A DNA stretch of 64,000 bases from Bacteroidales bacterium UBA5287 (GCA_002411345.1 DHSL01000024.1:1-64000); one strand, 5' to 3'. Shown: positions 1-8,809, counted from the stretch's first letter. Program-made: numbers and translations. Notes: a model not told the origin generated them from the sequence alone.

Positions 1-2
1 GT

Positions 3-254
3 TGGATGAATATGGATCCATTGTCGGAGGAATATTATAACATTTCGCCGTATGCGTATGTGGGGAATAATCTTTCAACTCACAATGGTTTGTTGAAATC
101 AGAATGGCGAGCGGTTTATCGAGAAAATTTAATTAGGGGACAAGCGGGTATTCCGTTAAGAACTCATTATGGTTATGATATAACAACAAGTGTTCCTCGT
201 CCGATTGGACCGATATTATTAACCCCATTAAATTTATCAATTAATTACCGTTAG
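3..254 (+). CDS. Rhs/YD-repeat protein, C-terminal fragment (5' end outside window)
   Basis: The reading frame is open from the window edge, so the gene starts upstream. The visible residues begin WMNMDPLSEEYYNISPYAYV, the hallmark end of the RHS repeat-associated core domain of large secreted or surface YD-repeat proteins. In intact Rhs proteins this motif is followed by the NPxxxxDPxG junction and a variable toxin domain. Here the core is followed by about 60 residues that lack the usual junction and match no toxin I recognise, and the frame then ends. This suggests a truncated or recombined C-terminus. The next gene starts 4 bp downstream. The Rhs assignment is firm; the state of the effector domain is inference. 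Confidence 0.8.
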   Translation, partial: WMNMDPLSEEYYNISPYAYVGNNLSTHNGLLKSEWRAVYRENLIRGQAGIPLRTHYGYDITTSVPRPIGPILLTPLNLSINYR

Positions 255-258
255 AGCA

Positions 259-741
259 ATGAAAAAGATATTTGTAATTATAACAATCTTGTTTATGGTC
301 AGTTACGTTTATTCGCAGGAAGCGGTATATGTAAAGGGGAAAGGATATGAGGGTTATATTTTTCCAAAGGAACATTCAATTTGGGGTTTTCCGCCCGAAC
401 AAAATCGCTATACGCCAAATTTAGAGGATATTGCGCAAGCGGAAAAGATTTTGCAAGACAGTATCGGAACTGATTATGTGAAATCAAATCAAGAAGCGTA
501 TTGCAAACCGCCTTTAAACAAAAATACGCTTAAAAAATATGTGCGTCAATATGTTGGATATTCAACGGAAGACGGTAAAATTATCATTAATATTTACTTA
601 AACAAAGGCATTGAAATGGATAAAAACAAATTATCGAAAGACATAATAGCAGTTATTGGCGGTGGAAGCAACCATTGGCGTATCAAAATAAATATATTAA
701 CAAAGGAACTATTTGATATGCAAGTAAATGGGATAAGTTAG
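259..741 (+). CDS. Small exported protein, Rhs-associated, unknown function
   Basis: Encodes 160 aa. Residues 1-19 form a clear signal peptide (Lys-Lys, hydrophobic core, cleavage after YSQ-type residues). The mature part is polar, with a C-terminal half that looks like an alpha/beta fold. I recall similar small proteins near Rhs genes in Bacteroidota but cannot name a family. It starts 4 bp after the Rhs stub, so it is probably co-transcribed. An immunity or accessory role for a lost Rhs toxin is possible and unproven. An alternative is an unrelated periplasmic protein carried along with the cassette. Confidence 0.55.
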   Translation: MKKIFVIITILFMVSYVYSQEAVYVKGKGYEGYIFPKEHSIWGFPPEQNRYTPNLEDIAQAEKILQDSIGTDYVKSNQEAYCKPPLNKNTLKKYVRQYVGYSTEDGKIIINIYLNKGIEMDKNKLSKDIIAVIGGGSNHWRIKINILTKELFDMQVNGIS

Positions 742-826
742 TTAAATGAACTTATGGAATTTCTTGATCAATACGGAAATAGTGGAATAACAATTCAAAT
801 TTCAGTTTAAAATTATTACTATGAAA
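742..826 (+). repeat. Direct repeat copy 1, carrying a gene-tail remnant
   Basis: Positions 757-826 are identical to 3329-3398 (70 bp). Including the left flank from 742 there are 3 mismatches over 85 bp. One frame reads as the tail of a protein ending in GNSGITIQISV and a stop at 808-810. The last six bases are the ATG and second codon of the gene at 821. The repeat therefore holds the 3' end of a lost gene plus the leader and start codon of the next one. Confidence 0.9.
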
Positions 827-1447
827 AGAAAACTTTTATTTTTAGTTGCAGCAATTATATTTCAGGCAAGCTATTTAAATGCTCAATACTTTCCTGTTGA
901 CACAGCAAAGTTAAATACAGCGTATAATGAACTCATGAATAATCCTAATACGCTGGAACGTCAGAAAAAGTTTTTTGATGCATTTCCTAACACATGGATG
1001 GAGTTTATTATGACATATCAATATGTTCCCTACAGTAAATACGATTTGACTATGTATTCGTTAGCAGAAAAACATATTCAGGCGTTAGGCGGAAGAGTTA
1101 CATTAATAAAAGATTCTATCTATTGCAAGAAATTAGTAAATATTGCTATTGGAGGAAAATGGAGTGCCGATGCACCAAACTATTTTAAACTATTACTTCA
1201 TCAAGTTATGTGGAATAGGATGGATGGAATGTTATACGAAATATCACAATTACGTAGTGGACATCAGATGCAATTTTGGCAGTTTTATTGGTCAAATATT
1301 GTAAAAAGCGACAAATTAAAAACTGAATATGAACGTTTGTTAAAAATAAATTCTGATAATTACCCCAAAGAAATGGAAACAATGTCAATTGCATTCGAAT
1401 ATTTTTACGATGGAATAAATGATATAAACGACTTTACAAGGAAATAA
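821..1447 (+). CDS. Exported protein of unknown function
   Basis: Encodes 208 aa. A signal peptide of about 21 residues ends in LNAQ. The rest is rich in aromatic residues and helix-formers, with no catalytic motif I recognise. Related-looking proteins occur near Rhs genes in Bacteroidota, but I cannot assign a named family. The start codon lies at the right end of the repeated segment shared with position 3393, so its leader is a duplicated sequence. The next gene starts about 50 bp downstream on the same strand. An immunity-like or cassette role is inference from position only. Confidence 0.5.
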   Translation: MKRKLLFLVAAIIFQASYLNAQYFPVDTAKLNTAYNELMNNPNTLERQKKFFDAFPNTWMEFIMTYQYVPYSKYDLTMYSLAEKHIQALGGRVTLIKDSIYCKKLVNIAIGGKWSADAPNYFKLLLHQVMWNRMDGMLYEISQLRSGHQMQFWQFYWSNIVKSDKLKTEYERLLKINSDNYPKEMETMSIAFEYFYDGINDINDFTRK

Positions 1448-1500
1448 TAAGAATATTTGAATGATTGAAACCGTATGTTTTTAATAGCGATCTTGATTTT

Positions 1501-3300
1501 ATGAAAAGACAATTCAAATTATTACTACTAATTAGTTTCTTTATATTTTTTCAAATAGAAAAAGTCAGAGGACAGACCTATACGGCTATTTATGATTTAC
1601 AGTTTTCTATGCAAGGTGATTCTTCAGTTGTTTATCCATGGTTTGAAAACGCTGCATATAGCAACTATTCTATCTCCACTTATGTGCAGGAATCAAATCG
1701 CAAAATGTTTGCAAAAAAGTTCATAAAAGGTTTTCCGTTTTCAAATCACTTAAGAACAGAATACCAACAGCGAATATTACTTCCCTATAATAATGCAAAA
1801 GAAGCGACTATTGAATTTGAGTGTAAAGGGCAAAATATAAACCTTGTTTCTATAATCTTAGACGCCATAGATATGAAAGAAGAGATTCTTTTTTCTGACA
1901 CTCTAAAGTTTGTCCCGGATTCTGTATTAAGTTTAGCTTCAAAAAATATTGAGCTGACAAATGTGGAATTATTGAATATACGAATTAATGTAGAAGGATT
2001 GATTGATAAAGAAGCCTATATTGCTTTCTCCAAATTGGATATATTACTTGGAGGTAAAACAATTGATATGTTTCCTATTCGGATATTGCAAAAACTATCA
2101 GAAAATGATAAACTAAAATACACTTCGATAGATATCGAAAATAAAATAGAATTGGCAGAGATAAACGAAATTAATGATAAAAAAATTATTGGTTTAGGTG
2201 AATCCATTCATGGGAATCACGATATAAAAAATCTGGCGTATCAATTAATTCTTCAGGCTATAGAAAGTCAAAATTGCAAATTAGTACTTTTGGAATTGCC
2301 TATGGAGAAATCATTGGCTTATAACAGGTTTATACAAGATGAGAATTACACTTTTGATTCATTGTTGCTTATTGATAATATGATGAATGATTTTTTAATT
2401 AAATTACGACTCTTTAATTCTGACAAAGCAGATGATTCGAAAGTTAAATTGTTTGGCATTGACTACAATTCAATTTATTCTTCCACCCAAAACTCAGCGA
2501 TGGATATTTTTGATTTTGTGGTTCAGCTAAATCAAAAAACGAACATTCCGGAAATAGATCAATTTTTACTCATGTTGATGAAGGAAGATTGGAGCCAAGC
2601 AATAACTTTCCTTAATGATCATAAAAAAGAGGTACAAAAAATACTTACAATAGACGAAATTGAATGCATCTCGCATATTTTAAATGTTTCAAAAAAAATG
2701 GGGAAAAGCGGAATAGAAAGATTCATCAATCGAGATTCAGTCATGTTTATAAATGCAGAGTTTCTAATTGACAAGTTTGCGGCAGCTAATAACAATAAAA
2801 CTATAATTTACGGACATGCAGCCCATATTAATCCTGTTTCAACTTATCCCGCTGTACCTTGTACTCCTTTTGGACATTATATGCAAATAACGTACAAAGA
2901 AAAATATTCTCCTTTACTGTTTCTAATCGGAAATGGAATATCTATGGCGTATGATGAGCGTTATAATAGAAAAGACAATGTATTAAGTAATCCGCCTGAA
3001 AATAGTGTGGAATATTGGCTTAATACTATTGATGAAAATATTTCGTATATTCCCATAACCTCTGAATTGGATAAATTGACGTTGTCCAGATTTAAAGGAA
3101 GTCATCATATCTTACAAGATTTTTTTCCATTTAACTTATACCAAAGATATAAAGGAATATTTTTCATAAAAAATACAGATTATAATATCTTAGATATGAA
3201 AGAAATCTCATTTGATAAAGATTCTGACTCATTTATAATGAAAATTAAACAAAGACAAAAAAAACTTGAAGAGATAAAGAAACGTACCCAAAAATTATAA
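1501..3300 (+). CDS. Exported erythromycin esterase-like protein
   Basis: Encodes 599 aa from the ATG at 1501, chosen because a signal peptide (KRQFKLLLLISFF, ending near RGQ) begins there. The frame is open from 1465 but the extra 12 residues would precede the signal. Residues 1-220 form an extracytoplasmic N-terminal region. From about residue 230 the erythromycin-esterase fold begins with GLGESIHG (Glu234, His237), followed by a LLELP-type strand, a FGIDY segment and a YGHAAH segment near residue 440. These match the conserved Glu/His positions of the Ere/EreA family (PF05139). Family members hydrolyse macrolide lactones or have unknown substrates. Being exported and sitting in an Rhs cassette region, its substrate is uncertain, and macrolide resistance should not be assumed. 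Confidence 0.7.
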   Translation: MKRQFKLLLLISFFIFFQIEKVRGQTYTAIYDLQFSMQGDSSVVYPWFENAAYSNYSISTYVQESNRKMFAKKFIKGFPFSNHLRTEYQQRILLPYNNAKEATIEFECKGQNINLVSIILDAIDMKEEILFSDTLKFVPDSVLSLASKNIELTNVELLNIRINVEGLIDKEAYIAFSKLDILLGGKTIDMFPIRILQKLSENDKLKYTSIDIENKIELAEINEINDKKIIGLGESIHGNHDIKNLAYQLILQAIESQNCKLVLLELPMEKSLAYNRFIQDENYTFDSLLLIDNMMNDFLIKLRLFNSDKADDSKVKLFGIDYNSIYSSTQNSAMDIFDFVVQLNQKTNIPEIDQFLLMLMKEDWSQAITFLNDHKKEVQKILTIDEIECISHILNVSKKMGKSGIERFINRDSVMFINAEFLIDKFAAANNNKTIIYGHAAHINPVSTYPAVPCTPFGHYMQITYKEKYSPLLFLIGNGISMAYDERYNRKDNVLSNPPENSVEYWLNTIDENISYIPITSELDKLTLSRFKGSHHILQDFFPFNLYQRYKGIFFIKNTDYNILDMKEISFDKDSDSFIMKIKQRQKKLEEIKKRTQKL

Positions 3301-3313
3301 ACACTAAGTCACA

Positions 3314-3398
3314 TTAAATGAATTTACAGAATTTCTTGATCAATACGGAAATAGTGGAATAACAATTCAAATTTCAGTTTAAAATTATTACTATGAAA
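3314..3398 (+). repeat. Direct repeat copy 2, carrying a gene-tail remnant
   Basis: Second copy of the segment at 742-826, offset by exactly 2572 bp. The core 3329-3398 is perfect. It again encodes a C-terminal tail ending GNSGITIQISV-stop and runs into the start codon of the gene at 3393. Recombination between the copies would remove the 208-aa gene and the esterase-like gene. Confidence 0.9.
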
Positions 3399-3635
3399 TA
3401 TAAAAAAATAAAGATTGTATTGTGGGGATTAATAATTGTGTTATTTGCGTTATACGCTTATGTCTATATTGCCAATCCTTTACAAAAAGAATTTGATTTA
3501 GGGTTAGTAGGATTGATATTTAGTATAGTTGTAATTTTTTTGTGGATATTTTTAAGAAATAAAAAAATGAGACATGAAAAAACAATAATAATAGCTATGG
3601 CATTGTTAATGTTTTATTATTTAATTATTTCATAA
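3393..3635 (+). CDS. Small integral membrane protein, unknown function
   Basis: Encodes 80 aa. There are three hydrophobic stretches: residues about 7-26, 33-51 and 62-79. Short basic loops (RNKKMRHEK) lie between the second and third. No family was recognised. Its start codon is provided by the second copy of the repeated segment, which makes it another cassette member of the Rhs-associated region. It could be an immunity protein for a membrane-active toxin or simply an orphan. Coding status is supported by length, hydrophobic periodicity and the shared leader. Confidence 0.5.
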   Translation: MKYKKIKIVLWGLIIVLFALYAYVYIANPLQKEFDLGLVGLIFSIVVIFLWIFLRNKKMRHEKTIIIAMALLMFYYLIIS

Positions 3636-3824
3636 TTTTTGAAATCGTATCCACTACCGGGATGTGTACTGTATCCCACTTCTTTTTTTGTGTAGCCTAC
3701 ATTTTGCTAGCTGCTACGTTAACTTATACTTGTTTTAAAGCAGGAAAAAAGTACAAGATAAGGGTAAATATAGATGAAATGACTACTTTTTTTGCATCAA
3801 TGTAATAAAAAGCATAAAAATTAA

Positions 3825-3832
3825 TATCTTTG
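3825..3832 (+). promoter_or_regulatory. Bacteroidota -7 element (TATCTTTG) for dapA
   Basis: Matches the TAnnTTTG -7 consensus of the Bacteroidota housekeeping sigma factor and lies 85 bp before the dapA start. No good TTTG -33 element is present at the usual spacing, so confidence is moderate. Confidence 0.5.
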
Positions 3833-3917
3833 TAAACTAAATCTTCATAAAGAAGTCGACAAATTGATGTAGGATTCTTTTTATAGGTTATAAATCGTTA
3901 CAAATTAGGGAGAATTT

Positions 3918-4805
3918 ATGGCAAATTTATATTTAAAGGGAATGGGTGTGGCAATGGTTACTCCGTTTCTTGCCGACTTATCGGTAGATGTTGATGCATT
4001 AAAAAAATTGGTAGACTTTCAGATAGAGAATGGGACTGATTATATAGTGGCGTTGGGCACAACAGCAGAGACACCGACTCTAAATGCAGAAGAACGGAGA
4101 CTGGTAATAAAAACGATTGTAAATCAGGTAAAAGGACGTGTACCAGTTATCATGGGTGTAGGAGGAAATTGTACTGCAGAACTTGTTTATACACTTAAAA
4201 ATTTTGATTTCACAGGTATTGATGCCATTCTTTCAGTTACTCCTTATTATAATAAACCTTCACAAGAAGGGCTTTATCAGCATTACCGTGCATTGAACGA
4301 GGTTTCGCCCCTGCCAATTATTCTTTATAATGTTCCCGGTCGTACCGGTGTGAACATGACAGCTGAAACAACCCTTAGGCTTGCGAATGATTGTAAAAAC
4401 ATAATTGCGATTAAGGAAGCTTCGGGAAAACTTGATCAAGTTGCCGAAATCATTAATAATAAACCTGCTGAATTTCAAGTGATATCTGGTGATGATGGAG
4501 TGACTTTAGAAATCATCAAAGCGGGTGGTGTAGGGGTCATTTCTGTGTTAGGCAATGTGTTTCCACGAGAATTTTCAGGAGTAGTTCATCAAGCGCTTAA
4601 TGGTAATTTTGTACAAGCCGAATCACTTAACAGTGCATTTGTTGAGACAATTAAATTACTTTTTGCTGATGGAAATCCTTCAGGTGCAAAATGTATGCTC
4701 TCAAAATTAGGGTATATTCAAAATGTATTACGTCTGCCGCTTGTACCTGTTTGCAACAGTGTTGATTCTCAAATTGATAAAATGCTTAAGTCTTTCCATA
4801 AATGA
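3918..4805 (+). CDS. dapA: 4-hydroxy-tetrahydrodipicolinate synthase
   Basis: Encodes 295 aa, the normal family length. It condenses pyruvate with aspartate semialdehyde, the first committed step to lysine and meso-diaminopimelate. The Schiff-base lysine is in IIAIKEASG (Lys166) and the catalytic tyrosine in ILYNVPGRTG (Tyr137). The GTTAETPTL segment near residues 47-55 corresponds to the conserved Thr-Thr pair. The ATG follows GGGAGAATTT, a reasonable ribosome site. Its stop overlaps the start of the next gene by 4 bp, so the two are translationally coupled. Confidence 0.96.
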   Translation: MANLYLKGMGVAMVTPFLADLSVDVDALKKLVDFQIENGTDYIVALGTTAETPTLNAEERRLVIKTIVNQVKGRVPVIMGVGGNCTAELVYTLKNFDFTGIDAILSVTPYYNKPSQEGLYQHYRALNEVSPLPIILYNVPGRTGVNMTAETTLRLANDCKNIIAIKEASGKLDQVAEIINNKPAEFQVISGDDGVTLEIIKAGGVGVISVLGNVFPREFSGVVHQALNGNFVQAESLNSAFVETIKLLFADGNPSGAKCMLSKLGYIQNVLRLPLVPVCNSVDSQIDKMLKSFHK

Positions 4806-5482
4806 AGTTTGTTGCCCGTATAATACTGATATTCTCTTTTCTGTTGTCGTTTATTGGATGTGCTTCCCAAAAACAACTTAAAGAGGATTATCATACAAAG
4901 TTTTATACGGACCGCATGGCTTATTTTGCTGCTAACCCTCTTGTAAATAATCAGATATTGTTTTTTGGAAACAGCATTACGCAAGGAGGAATGTGGGAGT
5001 CGTATTTCCCCGATTTTGATGTTGTTAACCGTGGTATAATTGGTGATAATACAGAAGGAATGCTTGCACGTATGGATGAGATATGTGCTGCTAAACCGCA
5101 AAAGTTTTTTATCATGGCGGGAATTAATGATATTTCTCAAAATCGTACCAATAAAGAAATAATTGCTAATTACAGAGATATTATTAGCATATTGAGAGCA
5201 GTTTCACCACATACTGAAATATATATCCAAAGTGTGTTGCCAATCAATAATGATTTTGCTAAATATAAACGACTTATCGGAAAAGAACAGCAGATTGTTG
5301 ATCTTAACAACCAATTGAAATTGCTTGCTTATCAAAAACATATAACTTTTATTAATCTCTTCCCTTTGTATGCCGGAGCAGATGGAAAACTTAAAAAAGA
5401 ACTCACTTCAGACGGGCTACACTTGAAACCTCAGGCGTATAATTCGTGGGTAAATATTATCAATAACTACGTAAAAGATTGA
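4802..5482 (+). CDS. SGNH/GDSL-type hydrolase lipoprotein
   Basis: Encodes 226 aa. The N-terminus is a lipoprotein signal with lipobox SFIGC (Cys20). SGNH hydrolase blocks are visible: FGNSIT with the nucleophile Ser58, a block II glycine in IGDN, block III MAGINDIS, and block V SDGLHLKP with the Asp/His dyad. Family members are esterases or acetylhydrolases acting on lipids, sugars or peptidoglycan. The 4-bp overlap with dapA implies co-expression, though no functional link is obvious. Substrate unknown. Confidence 0.85.
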   Translation: MKFVARIILIFSFLLSFIGCASQKQLKEDYHTKFYTDRMAYFAANPLVNNQILFFGNSITQGGMWESYFPDFDVVNRGIIGDNTEGMLARMDEICAAKPQKFFIMAGINDISQNRTNKEIIANYRDIISILRAVSPHTEIYIQSVLPINNDFAKYKRLIGKEQQIVDLNNQLKLLAYQKHITFINLFPLYAGADGKLKKELTSDGLHLKPQAYNSWVNIINNYVKD

Positions 5483-5531
5483 AACAATCTAAAAAGTAAG
5501 GTACAATCTCTTTAAGTACTGATTTATTTTG

Positions 5532-5539
5532 TATTTTTG
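5532..5539 (+). promoter_or_regulatory. Bacteroidota -7 element (TATTTTTG) for the M13 peptidase
   Basis: TAnnTTTG match 24 bp before the start codon at 5563. A weak TTTA at 5511-5514 could serve as the -33 element with a 17-bp gap. Confidence 0.5.
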
Positions 5540-5562
5540 CATATTAGACAGAATAATTTATT

Positions 5563-7599
5563 ATGAAAAAACTTTTATTTATAGCTTCTATAATAGGAAT
5601 AATGACAATGACAAGTTGCTCGGAAAAAGGGCAGAAAAAACAAAACAATTTGCAGGACAATATAAACGTTACAAATTTAGATTCGACCGTAAACCCCGGT
5701 AATGATTTTTATCAATTTGCTACAGGAGGTTGGCAAAAGCTTAATCCCATTCCGGATGAATATGCTCGCTACGGTTCTTTTGATAAACTGAGAGAAGAAA
5801 ATCAAAAACAAATTCAGGAATTGATTGAGGAATTAGGAAAAGCAGAACATAAAGCAGGGACAAACGCTCAAAAGATTGGCGATTTATATAAGTCGGGAAT
5901 GGACAGCGTGAAACTGAATGCTGATGGTGCTGCACCTATTCAGTCGAAATTACAGAAAATTTCTTCCACAAAAGATAAAAAACAGCTTATTGGTTTAATG
6001 GCTGAGGTAAGTAAATCCGCTCCATCGCCATTCTTTAATTTTTATGTAACTGCTGACGATAAAGATGCGTCAATGAATATTGCCCATTTTATGCAAGGTG
6101 GTATTGGAATGGGTGATCGTGATTATTATCTTGAAGATCAGACCAGTGAACTTCGTGACAAGTATGTACAATTAATAGAAACTCAGTTTAAAAATGCAGG
6201 TTATACTGAAGCTGATGCAAAAGAAGCTGCAGTAAATGTATTGCGTATTGAATCTGCTTTAGCTGCGGGCAATATTACGAAAGAAATGCTACGTAAGCCT
6301 GAATTGAATTATCATAAAATGGCTGTTGCCGATCTTGACAAAGAGGTAGCTCCTTTTGAATGGGTTTATTTTCTTGATCAACTGGGAGCCAAGAATTTGG
6401 ATAGTATAAACGTAGCCCAGGTTTCACCTTTGAAAAATGCCGTTGCTATTTTTGATAAGGAATCAGTAAGTAGTCTTCAAGACTATTTGAGTTGGAAAGT
6501 AATTGATGGTGCCGCTAATTTCTTGAGTGATAATTTTGTAAACGCCAACTTCGATTTTTACGGTAAAGCCATGAGCGGCAGAAAAGAATTACTACCCCGC
6601 TGGCGCAGAACTGTTGACGGTGTAAATGGGGCATTAGGCGAAGCAGTAGGACAGTTATATGTAGAAAAATATTTCTCAGCAGAAGCTAAAGACCGTATGA
6701 TTAAATTAGTTGATAATCTGAAACTTTCGTTGAGCGAACGTATCAACAATTTGGAATGGATGAGTGATGAAACAAAAGCTAAAGCACAGGAGAAGCTGAG
6801 TACTTTCATTGTAAAGGTAGGTTATCCTGATAAATGGAAAGATTATTCGTCACTTGAAATAAATGATGATTCATATTATGCAAATATGGTTCGTGCTCAA
6901 GAATTTGCATTCGCCGATATGATGAAAGATCTGGGAAAACCAGTAGATAATACCAAATGGTATATGACTCCTCAGACAGTTAATGCTTATTATAATCCTT
7001 CAACAAACGAAATCTGTTTCCCTGCCGGTATTTTACAGTCTCCATTCTTCTATATGAATGGTGATGATGCAATTAATTATGGTGGGATAGGAGTTGTTAT
7101 TGGTCATGAGATGACACATGGCTTTGACGATCAAGGTCGTAAATACGATAAAGACGGTAATCTTACTGATTGGTGGACGAAAGAAGATGCCACCCGTTTT
7201 GATGATCGTGCCAAAGTAATGGTTGATTATTTTGATAATATTGTAGTTATCGATTCAATTAATGCAAACGGAACATTCACTTTAGGAGAAAATATAGCTG
7301 ATCACGGAGGTCTTCAGGTAGCCTATAATGCATTTCTGAAAACAGATCAAGCTAAATCGACAGTGAAGAAAGATGGTTTTACACCAGCTCAGCGTTTCTT
7401 CTTGAGTTATGCCAATTTATGGGCCGGTAATGTTCGTGATGAAGAGATTAAGCGTCTTACAAAAATCGATCCCCACTCACTTGGCAGATGGCGTGTAAAT
7501 GGAGCTTTGCCACACATTGATGCATGGTATGAAGCTTTTGATGTACAATCAACAGATTCGATGTATCTTCTAAAAGAAGAGCGAGTTTCTATTTGGTAA
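5563..7599 (+). CDS. M13 (neprilysin/PepO-like) zinc endopeptidase lipoprotein
   Basis: Encodes 678 aa with lipobox MTSC (Cys19), so it is probably anchored to the outer membrane or exposed to the periplasm. The M13 N-terminal domain starts with NPGNDFYQFATGGW near residue 45. The zinc site is HEMTH at residues 515-519, and the third ligand is in GENIAD (Glu576, with Asp580). The substrate-binding NAYYNPSTNEI motif precedes it, and the C-terminus ends in a W as in the family. Length is typical. It would cleave oligopeptides. It is monocistronic, with its own promoter. Confidence 0.93.
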   Translation: MKKLLFIASIIGIMTMTSCSEKGQKKQNNLQDNINVTNLDSTVNPGNDFYQFATGGWQKLNPIPDEYARYGSFDKLREENQKQIQELIEELGKAEHKAGTNAQKIGDLYKSGMDSVKLNADGAAPIQSKLQKISSTKDKKQLIGLMAEVSKSAPSPFFNFYVTADDKDASMNIAHFMQGGIGMGDRDYYLEDQTSELRDKYVQLIETQFKNAGYTEADAKEAAVNVLRIESALAAGNITKEMLRKPELNYHKMAVADLDKEVAPFEWVYFLDQLGAKNLDSINVAQVSPLKNAVAIFDKESVSSLQDYLSWKVIDGAANFLSDNFVNANFDFYGKAMSGRKELLPRWRRTVDGVNGALGEAVGQLYVEKYFSAEAKDRMIKLVDNLKLSLSERINNLEWMSDETKAKAQEKLSTFIVKVGYPDKWKDYSSLEINDDSYYANMVRAQEFAFADMMKDLGKPVDNTKWYMTPQTVNAYYNPSTNEICFPAGILQSPFFYMNGDDAINYGGIGVVIGHEMTHGFDDQGRKYDKDGNLTDWWTKEDATRFDDRAKVMVDYFDNIVVIDSINANGTFTLGENIADHGGLQVAYNAFLKTDQAKSTVKKDGFTPAQRFFLSYANLWAGNVRDEEIKRLTKIDPHSLGRWRVNGALPHIDAWYEAFDVQSTDSMYLLKEERVSIW

Positions 7600-7650
7600 T
7601 TATAAATAATTTTCCTCAATTTGGGGGTAATGAAAGATAAGGAGATAATT

Positions 7651-8262
7651 ATGTTTTCAGGAATAGTAGAAGAAGCTGCAACCGTTGTAGCGTTGGAAAA
7701 AGATCAAGGTAACTTGAATATCACTCTTACCTGTTCGTTCACAAACGAATTGAAGATTGATCAGAGTGTTTCTCATAATGGAGTATGCCTCACAGTAGTA
7801 TCTATTAAGGATGATGCCTATACTGTTACAGCAATACAGGAAACTTTGGATCGCTCAAACCTTGGACATTTAGAAATAGGTTCTAAGGTGAATCTTGAGC
7901 GAAGTATGATGATGAATGGCAGGTTAGATGGTCATATTGTTCAAGGTCATGTTGATCAGACGGCAGTATGTACCGATGTTCAGGAAGCAGACGGCAGTTG
8001 GTACTATACATTTGAATATGTCTTCGATTATGAAAAAGCCAAACGAGGTTATTTTACAGTCGATAAAGGTTCGGTTACAGTGAATGGCGTAAGTCTCACC
8101 GTTGTTGAGCCAACAGAAAATTCGTTTAAAGTCGCAATTATACCTTACACTCATGACTTCACCAATTTTCATCAAATTGAAGTAGGATCACTTGTTAATT
8201 TAGAGTTTGATATAATTGGCAAATATATCAGTCGTTTAGCATTACTAGACAAATTGAATTGA
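7651..8262 (+). CDS. ribE: Riboflavin synthase, alpha chain
   Basis: Encodes 203 aa from the ATG at 7651. This start is chosen because an AAGGAG ribosome site lies just before it and family members begin MFSGIVEE. The open frame extends to a TTG at 7621 but adds nonconserved residues. It has two tandem lumazine-binding repeats (about residues 1-97 and 98-200), with the HIVQGHVD motif in the second. It converts two 6,7-dimethyl-8-ribityllumazine molecules into riboflavin. One base separates its stop from the nitroreductase start, so the pair forms an operon. A flavin supplier next to a flavoenzyme makes sense. Confidence 0.95.
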   Translation: MFSGIVEEAATVVALEKDQGNLNITLTCSFTNELKIDQSVSHNGVCLTVVSIKDDAYTVTAIQETLDRSNLGHLEIGSKVNLERSMMMNGRLDGHIVQGHVDQTAVCTDVQEADGSWYYTFEYVFDYEKAKRGYFTVDKGSVTVNGVSLTVVEPTENSFKVAIIPYTHDFTNFHQIEVGSLVNLEFDIIGKYISRLALLDKLN

Positions 8263-8263
8263 T

Positions 8264-8809
8264 ATGAATTTTCTTGAACTTGTTCAATCGCGTCAAAGTA
8301 CGAGAGCTTACGATATGAATAAGCCCGTTGAGTCTGAAAAGTTGAACCGTATACTTGAATGTGCCCATTTATCGCCATCGGCAAGTAATGCTCAACCGTG
8401 GCATTTTATTGTAGTCACAGAACCAGAATTAAAGAATAAAATTTCCGACGCAACCGCTTTGCGAATTCTTGGTATGAATCATTTCACTAAGCAAGCACCT
8501 GTCCATATTGTTGTAGTTCAGGAGTCAGTGAATCTTGAATCGAAAGTAGGGTCGTTGATTAAGAAGCATGATTATGCAGAAATGGATTTGGGAATTGCAA
8601 CAGCCCATTTGGTACTTGCAGCTCGTGCAGAGGGTTTGGATACATGCATAATGGGATGGTTCAATGAAAAAAAAATTAAGGGATTGTTGAATATTCCTCG
8701 TTCAAAAAGGGCAAGATTGGTTATTACTCTTGGATATAGTACACAACCATTACGCAATAAAATACGTAAGCCATTTGAAGAAGTTATTTCATTCAATTCA
8801 TATAAATAA
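8264..8809 (+). CDS. Nitroreductase-family flavoprotein
   Basis: Encodes 181 aa. The N-terminal LVQSRQSTRAYD segment is the phosphate-binding arginine motif of the nitroreductase fold, followed by LSPSASNAQPWHFIVV (FMN contact). Later come the LGIATAHLVLAARAEG helix and a GYSTQP-like C-terminal motif. It is an FMN-dependent NAD(P)H oxidoreductase; the physiological acceptor cannot be inferred. It starts one base after ribE and is probably translated from the same mRNA. Confidence 0.9.
   Translation: MNFLELVQSRQSTRAYDMNKPVESEKLNRILECAHLSPSASNAQPWHFIVVTEPELKNKISDATALRILGMNHFTKQAPVHIVVVQESVNLESKVGSLIKKHDYAEMDLGIATAHLVLAARAEGLDTCIMGWFNEKKIKGLLNIPRSKRARLVITLGYSTQPLRNKIRKPFEEVISFNSYK

Noticed and set aside
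1465..1500. Longer start for the erythromycin-esterase-like protein.
   Set aside because: The signal peptide begins at the ATG at 1501; the extra 12 residues are polar and would block it.
1501..3300. Calling the Ere-like gene a macrolide resistance gene.
   Set aside because: It is exported, has an extra N-terminal region and sits in a cassette area; the family fold alone does not show macrolide hydrolysis.
3662..3805. A 47-codon open frame starting ATG with a hydrophobic N-terminal half, upstream of dapA.
   Set aside because: No ribosome site, no recognised family, and it lies in a noncoding-looking gap; it may be a decayed fragment but cannot be supported as a gene.
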